Assembly (NCBI GenBank): GCA_910587665.1
Contig: CAJUMZ010000023.1
Span: forward strand, 1 to 47,234
Length of the DNA stretch: 47,234 nucleotides
Direction of reading: 5' to 3'
Source of the DNA: an uncultured Muribaculum sp.
Lineage (GTDB): Bacteria > Bacteroidota > Bacteroidia > Bacteroidales > Muribaculaceae
Shown here: one piece after another, positions 41,009 through 47,234 of the stretch
How positions within the stretch are numbered: the first letter of the stretch is position 1
Layout of the letters: the number at the start of each line of letters is the position of its first letter
Translations under genes and position numbers: made by a program
The notes under the pieces: model-generated
Database searches by the model: none
Seen by the model: only the letters and a program-made list of their open reading frames with translations
What the model was told of the DNA's origin: nothing

Positions 41009-42838
41009 ATGAAAGAATTCTTTAAGATCATAAAGCGCTTTGTGCCTCCCTACAAGGCAAACCTCGCGCTTAATATCTTCTTCAACATACTTGCCGCATT
41101 CCTCACATTGTTTTCATTTGCGGTAATAATTCCCATCCTGGAGATGCTGTTCGGCATAAAAGAAGCCCACTACGACTTCATGCCTATCGGAAGCGCATCA
41201 CTCAAGGATGTGGCCGTCAACAACTTCTATTATTACACTCAGGTAATGATTGAAGAGTGGGGGCAGTCGGGCGCGCTTGCCGCGCTTGCCGCGCTTTTAG
41301 TCGTAATGACAGCCCTGAAGACAGGCACCACATTCCTGAGTTCCTACTTCATAATACCTATGCGCTCGGGAATTGTCAGGGATATCCGCAACTACATGTA
41401 TGACAAGATCCTGCAATTGCCCATATCATTTTTTACCGACGCCCGCAAGGGCGACGTGATGGCGCGCATGACAGGCGATGTCGCCGAGATCGAAAACTCC
41501 ATCATGTCGTCGCTCGACATGTTTTTCAAAAACCCGATCATGATCATCGTGTGTCTCACCATGATGATAGTCATATCATGGCAGCTCACAATCTTCGTGC
41601 TGATCCTGCTCCCGCTTGCCGGTCTTGTCATGGGGCGTATAGGCAAACGCTTGAAACGCCAGTCGCTTGAAGGGCAAAACCAGTGGGGAGTGCTTATGTC
41701 AAACATCGAGGAGACGCTCGGCGGCCTCAGAATCATCAAGGCTTTCAACGCGGAGGAGAAAGTGCGCTACCGATTTCACCGTGAAAACCAGACATTCTAC
41801 CGCATAAGCAACCGCATAGCCCGGCGTCAGTCGCTCGCCCATCCGATGAGCGAATTTCTCGGCACGCTCACCATTGCCATAGTGCTGTGGTTCGGAGGCA
41901 CGCTCATACTCACCGGCGTGTCGTCAATCAACGCGGCGTCGTTCATCTATTATATGGTCATCTTCTACAGCATCATAAACCCGGCAAAGGAGCTTTCCAA
42001 GGCGATGTATGCCATCCAGAAAGGGCTTGCGTCAATGGAGAGGGTCGACCGGATACTCGGCGCCAAAAATCCCATAAAAGATCCGGAGAAGCCCGCCGAA
42101 GTGGTGGCTCTGAAAGGAGAGATCGATTACAAGGATGTTAGTTTCTCTTACAATAATAACGTACCGGTACTGAAAGACGTATCGCTCCATGTCCCGGCAG
42201 GGGCAACCGTCGCTATCGTGGGGCAAAGCGGCTCCGGCAAATCCACGCTCGCCGACCTGCTCCCCAGATTTTACGACACCGCTGAAGGTAAGATCACCAT
42301 CGACGGCATCGACATAAAGGATCTGCGCGTGAAGGACCTGCGATCGTTCATGGGCAATGTCAACCAGGAGGCGATACTGTTTAACGATACTTTCTACAAC
42401 AACATAACATTCGGTGTCAACGAGGCGACCATGGAGCAGGTTGTCGAGGCGGCTAAGATCGCCAACGCCCACGACTTCATAATCACTTCGGAAAACGGAT
42501 ATGACACCAACATAGGCGACCGCGGCTGCCGCCTGTCGGGTGGACAACGCCAACGCCTGTCAATAGCCCGCGCGATACTCAAAAACCCGCCTATACTGAT
42601 ACTTGACGAGGCGACATCGGCCCTTGACAGCGAAAACGAAAAAGTTGTCCAGACCGCGCTTGACCGATTGATGAAAAACCGTACGACAATCGTCATAGCC
42701 CACCGCCTCTCCACAATTAAAAATGCCGACATGATATGCGTGATGCACGAAGGACATATCGTCGAGGCGGGTACCCACGAGGAGTTGCTGGCAAAAGACG
42801 GATATTACAAGCGGCTCGTCGACATGCAGAGATTTTAA
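41009..42838 (+). CDS. ABC exporter, MsbA/lipid A-type half transporter
   Basis: 609-residue fusion of a six-helix type I exporter domain and an ATPase. Membrane helices begin with ANLALNIFFNILAAFLTLFS, and the coupling region has FFTDARKGDVMARMTGDVAEIE. The ATPase has Walker A VGQSGSGKSTLADLL at about 408-422, the signature LSGGQRQRLSIARAIL and Walker B ILILDEATSALDSE, ending in the IVIAHRLSTIK switch. It works as a homodimer in the inner membrane; lipid A flipping is the leading guess, though multidrug and peptide exporters look alike. rpiB follows 35 bp later on the same strand. Confidence 0.93.
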   Translation: MKEFFKIIKRFVPPYKANLALNIFFNILAAFLTLFSFAVIIPILEMLFGIKEAHYDFMPIGSASLKDVAVNNFYYYTQVMIEEWGQSGALAALAALLVVMTALKTGTTFLSSYFIIPMRSGIVRDIRNYMYDKILQLPISFFTDARKGDVMARMTGDVAEIENSIMSSLDMFFKNPIMIIVCLTMMIVISWQLTIFVLILLPLAGLVMGRIGKRLKRQSLEGQNQWGVLMSNIEETLGGLRIIKAFNAEEKVRYRFHRENQTFYRISNRIARRQSLAHPMSEFLGTLTIAIVLWFGGTLILTGVSSINAASFIYYMVIFYSIINPAKELSKAMYAIQKGLASMERVDRILGAKNPIKDPEKPAEVVALKGEIDYKDVSFSYNNNVPVLKDVSLHVPAGATVAIVGQSGSGKSTLADLLPRFYDTAEGKITIDGIDIKDLRVKDLRSFMGNVNQEAILFNDTFYNNITFGVNEATMEQVVEAAKIANAHDFIITSENGYDTNIGDRGCRLSGGQRQRLSIARAILKNPPILILDEATSALDSENEKVVQTALDRLMKNRTTIVIAHRLSTIKNADMICVMHEGHIVEAGTHEELLAKDGYYKRLVDMQRF

Positions 42839-42873
42839 TTTACTACATAACCAACCTACAACTTAAACTAATC

Positions 42874-43326
42874 ATGTCAATAATTCAACCCGGGAAAAAG
42901 CTCGCCATTTGCAGCGACCACGCCGGTTATGAGCTTAAAAGTATCGTTGAGGGCTATCTGCTCTCACAAGGAATCGAGTCAGAGGATTTTGGATGTTTCA
43001 GCTACGAGAGTTGCGACTATGCGGATTTCGCCCACCCGTGTGCGTTAGCCGTGGAAGAAGGCAGGGACTACCCCGGCATCGGAATATGCGGCAGCGGCAA
43101 CGGAATAGGCATGACCCTCAACAAGCACCAGGGCATACGCGCCGCCCTCTGCTGGAATGTGGAACTTGCACGCCTTGCCCGCGCCCATAACGACGCCAAC
43201 GTGCTCGTGCTCCCCGCACGCTTCATCGAGCCGACCCTCGCGCTCGCCATCGTCGACACCTTCCTCAACACCCCCTTCGACGGAGGTCGCCACGAACGCC
43301 GCATTGCCAAAATGCCCGTAAAATAA
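42874..43326 (+). CDS. rpiB: Ribose-5-phosphate isomerase B
   Basis: 150-residue enzyme interconverting ribose-5-phosphate and ribulose-5-phosphate in the pentose phosphate pathway. LAICSDHAGYELKSIVEGYL, GIGICGSGNGIGMTLNKHQGIRAAL and ANVLVLPARFIEPTLA are diagnostic of RpiB/LacAB. ATG at 42874 is chosen: the longer in-frame extension reads through the end of the ABC exporter gene and has no family similarity. It closes the two-gene unit with the exporter and is followed by a strong terminator. Confidence 0.96.
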   Translation: MSIIQPGKKLAICSDHAGYELKSIVEGYLLSQGIESEDFGCFSYESCDYADFAHPCALAVEEGRDYPGIGICGSGNGIGMTLNKHQGIRAALCWNVELARLARAHNDANVLVLPARFIEPTLALAIVDTFLNTPFDGGRHERRIAKMPVK

Positions 43327-43339
43327 TCTTAACCTCATC

Positions 43340-43379
43340 ACAAAAGCGTATCAAATCCGTATGTTTGATACGCTTTTGT
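43340..43379 (+). terminator. Intrinsic terminator of rpiB
   Basis: Perfect 16-bp stem ACAAAAGCGTATCAAA (43340-43355) with TTTGATACGCTTTTGT (43364-43379), 8-base loop. Confidence 0.85.
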
Positions 43380-43445
43380 CATACTAAGACCTCATCATAA
43401 AAACGCCTGAAAATCTAATAATACCTTAATTTTCTATTCCAAAAA

Positions 43446-43477
43446 TTTGCAATCGGGTTTCGGATATGCTATATTTG
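43446..43477 (+). promoter_or_regulatory. Promoter of the RHS-repeat gene
   Basis: TTTG (43446-43449), exactly 20 bp, TATATTTG (43470-43477), 21 bp before the ATG; a textbook Bacteroidetes promoter. Confidence 0.85.
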
Positions 43478-43498
43478 TGAAAACCAATCATTACCGCC

Positions 43499-46400
43499 AT
43501 GAAAGCCGCCCTCCTCACAGTAGTGCTGTATATGCTTGCAGCCGCAGCCGGGGTGTCCGCGCAGGACATGCCGGGTATCGTCGCGACTGCCGATCAGGCT
43601 GTCGCCGACTCCGTCGCGGTGCTGCATGCACCCGCCGCGACAGCCGATGACGGGGGATACGAGATGCAGTTTTTGCCGCAGGTGATACCGCCCACCCCGC
43701 AGGCCGCCGCGCTCGCACGCTACGGCGAGTACCCCGTGAGCCACTCGACCGGCATCCCCGACATCTCAATCCCCCTCTACGAGATCGACCTCGGCGGATA
43801 CAAGCTCCCAATATCCATCTCCTACCACGCATCCGGCTTCCGGCCCGATGACGTGGCCACGCCCGTCGGGCTTGGATGGGTGCTCAACGCAGGCGGCGCA
43901 GTAACCCGCACGATCATGGGCGCGCCCGACTTCTATAGACTGGTCGTAAATGACACAATTTATCGTGATTTCAACTCCCTCGACTCATACCTGAAGAAGC
44001 TAAGCCAGAATGGCGGCAACATAAAGAGCATGCTCCGTACTGCCGCAGGCGGGATGGAGGCACCGTACGATACCGAGTCAGATCGATATACCTATAATAT
44101 CCCGGGTAAAAGCGGTGTGTTCAGGTATGCCCACGAGTCCCACGAGTGGATACCGCTCAATGCCTCCAGCCTGAAGATCTCAAAGAATACCAATGGCTTT
44201 AGCATCTATGATTCAGGAACGGATTACGCGTTCTACGAGGAGGAACAGACCGGATATGACCCCAGCGGGGAGGGAAATCCCGTGACCACGACATGGTACA
44301 TGTCCTCTATATTTACCCCATACGGTGAAATCTCGTTTGAATATGAGTGGAAGCCATCATATACGACTGGCCACCTGTCTCAGATGACCTACGTAATGGA
44401 GGCGATATATCAACCGAATGAAGACCGTGGGATGAAATACACCGTTCAAAACCCACACAGCGAGGCAGCACTCTATTATTTTGACCAGATGCTGCTAAAA
44501 ACGATTTCTTGGAGTGGAGGCAGCATCTCATTCTCTTATGAATGTGACGGACAGGATATCGGTACTTACCGCCTTACCGGGATGAAGGTGACTGCTCACG
44601 ACAAGTCTGTGATAAAGACAGTCAAGTTCATGTCATCATACTGGGGAAGCTCCAGGTATAACAACCGCAGGATGCTTGACGCCATAGAGGATTCCGAGCA
44701 AGGCAAGTTCTCTTTCGCTTACAACTGCAACCTACAGGGATCACTCCCTGACTACAGGGGTCTATCTCAGGGGCAACTTGACTACTGGGGGTACTTTAAG
44801 ACTCCCGAAGTAAAGCCATGGGACATAACAAAAAAGGCTCTTTCAATGATCCTGCCGAAAGATATGTACAATCCCGGACGCTATCTTAACAGTGCCTCAG
44901 ACAAGGAGCCATCGCTTAGGTACACAAGCCTGGGCATACTGACCTCTATTAATTATCCGACAGGGGGAAGGACTGCCTTTGAATATGAATTAAACACCTA
45001 TGGCGGTGGGCTTAGGATAGCCGCAATTAATTCATCCGGCAATGGCACCCAACGTAATATATCATACACTTACAACGCGGCATCCCGTATACAGCCCGAC
45101 CCTGACGAGGCAATGACATACGGGGCGTGGTGTCGACAGTATGGCAACGCAATCGGGCCGGGATATTTCTCAATCCGTAACGTCGCGATGGGAATGCCAC
45201 TGTTTTCGCCATATGGCGGCACAGGTGTATTTTACAGGGAGGTGACGGAGACCAATGGAGACGGCAGCAGCAAGACATACATATACTCTCCGGGGATAAT
45301 GGCACACGACCCAATAATAACAGACTTCGACAACCTCCTGCATCCATACTTTTATCCACCGGCGCTTGTCGACGAGGGAGGCGTCACCCCCCTGCTCATG
45401 GCTGTCACGACACGGGATGCATCCGGTTACGATATAACGACCGAGGAATATGATTACCGGGGCATAACACACCGGGAGTTCAACACCGGGGTGAGGCTTG
45501 TGAGCCTGCTGACGGAAATTGACTGCAGCAGCATGGAAGACGGCACCGGATCAAGCTATTGCACATGGGTTTGCTACATGCCCCGAAAAAAGACAACCGC
45601 CGTGGCAAAGGCGTTCAACCGGGTGCGCAAGAGGGTGACCGACCATGTGACGGGGGTGGTGACGGAGGAGACATTCACCTACGACCCGCAGCTACGTACG
45701 CTGAAACCGCGCTCGGTGACCGTCGCCGGAAGCGACGGCTCGCGTGACTCGACCCGCTACGAATATCCATTTGACAGGTCGGATGAGCTAAGCCGGGAGC
45801 TTGCCTCATGGATGCCGGACTTGATATTGTCATCGAGGCGGTTTCGCGACGGTGTCCCGGCGCAGCGCACAGAGTACACGTACTGCATGGAGGACAGCCT
45901 GTACTGGGGATTGCTGTCCGCGGTGTCCACCGCCTATGGCGACGCGCCGCTGCAGGAGCGTGAGAGGGTGCTGGCGCGTGGCGCGGGATGCAGACCCACG
46001 GCAATCCTCGTAAATGCCTCCGACACCACGCGCATCGGGTGGGACACAACCGGCCTGTACCCGCTGAAGGTGACCGCGCCGGGCGGACTGGCGACCCGCT
46101 ACGAGTGGAGGCCACTCACGGGCGTGACAATGACCGTCGACCCGCGCGACTACAAGGTGGCCTACGGATATGACAGCGCGGGAAGGCTCACGTCGGTGCG
46201 CGACGCACGCGGCACCATGCAGACCTTCGCCTACTCGCTCGTCAACGGGCCTTACGGGCAGCAGTCGGAAAACTCCGTCACCACGATGCGGCATCTCAAC
46301 GCCTCCGGCACACGCGTCACCGACCGTCAGTATCACGACGCGCTCGGTCGCCCAACCCTGCTCGCACAGGGCGGGATGAACACCGCCGGGACATATGTGT

Positions 46401-47234
46401 ACACCCTCCAGACCTATGACGCCGCCGGGCGCGTCGCCGACACATGGCTTCCTGTCGCAGGCGGCACGTCGCTTGCCAACCAGACAGAAACGGGCATTGC
46501 AGCACTCGCCCGCTCTACCTACTCCGACTCTCACGCATACTCCACCGCCACCTATGACGGCGCGGGGCGCCCCGTGCGCACAACAACTCCCGGCGACCTG
46601 TGGCACGCCGCCGGAAAGGGGCGCGACGTCATACGCCTCACCAATGCCAAAAACTCGGTGAAACGCTACTCGGCACCGGTCGACCGCGTGTCGCTCGTGA
46701 AGGATGGCTATTATCCCGCCGGCTCGCTCATCGGCGAGAAGACCGTCGACGAGGATGGCCGCTCGATCACCGTGTTCACCGACAAGTATGGGCGCAAGGT
46801 ATTGGAGCGGCGCGGAACGGGAAACGACACCTATTTCGTCTACAACATCTACGGGCAGCTGCGCTATGTGCTGTCGCCGGAGTACCAGACAGCGGGCTAC
46901 AAGGATGAGTACGCCTATGAGTACCGCTACGACGCCCGGGGCAACGTGGTCAAAAGGTACATACCCGGCTGCGGGTATACGCAGTACTGGTATGACCGTG
47001 CCGACCGCCTGACGTTCCTGCAAGACCCGACGCTGCGCGAAAAGGGCCTCTACCGGTTCTTCCTCTACGACCGCGCCGGCAGGGCCGCCGTGCAGGGTAC
47101 GTGCAGCTCCTGCGTGCGCTCCGAGACCCCAAATCCCGTCACCTACCGCCACGGCGCGCCGGGCGTATGCGCCACCGGATACGTCATGAAGGATGTCTCA
47201 CGTATCACCGCCCCTGTCTTGGAGTCAGCCACAT
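43499..47234 (+). CDS. Large secreted RHS/YD-repeat protein, N-terminal 1245 codons (runs off window)
   Basis: The frame starting with ATG at 43499 stays open to the last base, giving at least 1245 residues. MKAALLTVVLYMLAAAAGVSA is a signal peptide. The start domain has HSTGIPDISIPLYEIDLGGY and SISYHASGFRPDDVATPVGLGW with LNAGGAVTRTIMG, a block shared by Bacteroidetes RHS proteins (about 80-140). YD-repeats follow from about residue 760 and become dense after 885: YGYDSAGRLTSVRDARG, YRYDARGNVVKRYIPG, YWYDRADRLTFLQDP. Such repeats wrap into a hollow shell that can enclose a C-terminal toxin. The C-terminus, any toxin and any immunity gene are beyond the window. G+C rises markedly in the repeat part. 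Confidence 0.92.
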   Translation, partial: MKAALLTVVLYMLAAAAGVSAQDMPGIVATADQAVADSVAVLHAPAATADDGGYEMQFLPQVIPPTPQAAALARYGEYPVSHSTGIPDISIPLYEIDLGGYKLPISISYHASGFRPDDVATPVGLGWVLNAGGAVTRTIMGAPDFYRLVVNDTIYRDFNSLDSYLKKLSQNGGNIKSMLRTAAGGMEAPYDTESDRYTYNIPGKSGVFRYAHESHEWIPLNASSLKISKNTNGFSIYDSGTDYAFYEEEQTGYDPSGEGNPVTTTWYMSSIFTPYGEISFEYEWKPSYTTGHLSQMTYVMEAIYQPNEDRGMKYTVQNPHSEAALYYFDQMLLKTISWSGGSISFSYECDGQDIGTYRLTGMKVTAHDKSVIKTVKFMSSYWGSSRYNNRRMLDAIEDSEQGKFSFAYNCNLQGSLPDYRGLSQGQLDYWGYFKTPEVKPWDITKKALSMILPKDMYNPGRYLNSASDKEPSLRYTSLGILTSINYPTGGRTAFEYELNTYGGGLRIAAINSSGNGTQRNISYTYNAASRIQPDPDEAMTYGAWCRQYGNAIGPGYFSIRNVAMGMPLFSPYGGTGVFYREVTETNGDGSSKTYIYSPGIMAHDPIITDFDNLLHPYFYPPALVDEGGVTPLLMAVTTRDASGYDITTEEYDYRGITHREFNTGVRLVSLLTEIDCSSMEDGTGSSYCTWVCYMPRKKTTAVAKAFNRVRKRVTDHVTGVVTEETFTYDPQLRTLKPRSVTVAGSDGSRDSTRYEYPFDRSDELSRELASWMPDLILSSRRFRDGVPAQRTEYTYCMEDSLYWGLLSAVSTAYGDAPLQERERVLARGAGCRPTAILVNASDTTRIGWDTTGLYPLKVTAPGGLATRYEWRPLTGVTMTVDPRDYKVAYGYDSAGRLTSVRDARGTMQTFAYSLVNGPYGQQSENSVTTMRHLNASGTRVTDRQYHDALGRPTLLAQGGMNTAGTYVYTLQTYDAAGRVADTWLPVAGGTSLANQTETGIAALARSTYSDSHAYSTATYDGAGRPVRTTTPGDLWHAAGKGRDVIRLTNAKNSVKRYSAPVDRVSLVKDGYYPAGSLIGEKTVDEDGRSITVFTDKYGRKVLERRGTGNDTYFVYNIYGQLRYVLSPEYQTAGYKDEYAYEYRYDARGNVVKRYIPGCGYTQYWYDRADRLTFLQDPTLREKGLYRFFLYDRAGRAAVQGTCSSCVRSETPNPVTYRHGAPGVCATGYVMKDVSRITAPVLESAT

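Noticed and set aside
45830..47152. 440-codon open frame on the minus strand across the RHS gene
   Set aside because: It is antisense to the strongly supported RHS coding frame, has Cys/Arg/His-rich low-complexity composition with no domain, and results from the high G+C of the repeat region.
1..47234. CRISPR array, insertion sequence, integrase or prophage
   Set aside because: No regularly spaced direct repeats, transposase or integrase motifs, or terminal inverted repeats were seen on either strand.

Overview
The window looks like chromosomal DNA from a gut Bacteroidales bacterium, most plausibly the family Muribaculaceae (S24-7). This is inferred, not proven. The support is: fimbrillin, DUF3575 and DUF5119 genes; a NigD-like lipoprotein; a TonB-dependent receptor with a carboxypeptidase-regulatory-like N-terminus; a Por-type C-terminal tail; a four-subunit 2-oxoacid:ferredoxin oxidoreductase; and the Bacteroidetes promoter signature TTTG-N20-TAnnTTTG, found in near-ideal form upstream of at least seven genes on both strands. 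I see no insertion sequence, integrase, phage module or CRISPR array.

Left part (1-5416, all minus strand): a tightly packed run reading pepC-like protease, tcdA, LolD-like ABC ATPase, NigD-like lipoprotein, DUF3467 protein, cysS and a RecD-like helicase cut by the window edge. Several joints are ATGA or TAGTG overlaps, so much of the run is probably co-transcribed and translationally coupled. A small helical-repeat protein follows on the plus strand (5613), then mscL and a carboxynorspermidine-dehydrogenase-like gene on the minus strand, then gapA, mutS, an MBL hydrolase, a DUF486 membrane protein and an AAA/DUF4143 ATPase preceded by a 19-bp direct repeat.

Middle part (14.7-26.6 kb): a secreted GH3 glycosidase; a two-gene transport unit (TonB-dependent receptor plus a large lipoprotein with OB-like domains and an internal repeat, without SusD); the phosphatidylethanolamine pathway genes psd and pssA with DUF4834 and DUF2461 genes; aqpZ; and a CE2-like SGNH esterase. 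At 26.8-30.6 kb lies a compact fimbrial operon (DUF3575, DUF5119, two fimbrillins), convergent with a ferredoxin-dependent 2-oxoacid oxidoreductase operon (30.6-33.3 kb).

Right part (33.4-47.2 kb): a secreted protein with a T9SS-type tail, tRNA-Leu(CAA), a YbaK/ProX-type editing domain protein, a GH2 beta-galactosidase, a solitary fimbrillin behind a 450-bp regulatory region holding two near-identical palindromic operator-like sites, an MsbA-like ABC exporter with rpiB, and finally the first 1245 codons of a very large secreted RHS/YD-repeat protein that runs off the window. That RHS protein, the unusual lipoprotein/receptor pair and the operator-rich fimbrillin upstream region are the most interesting items.
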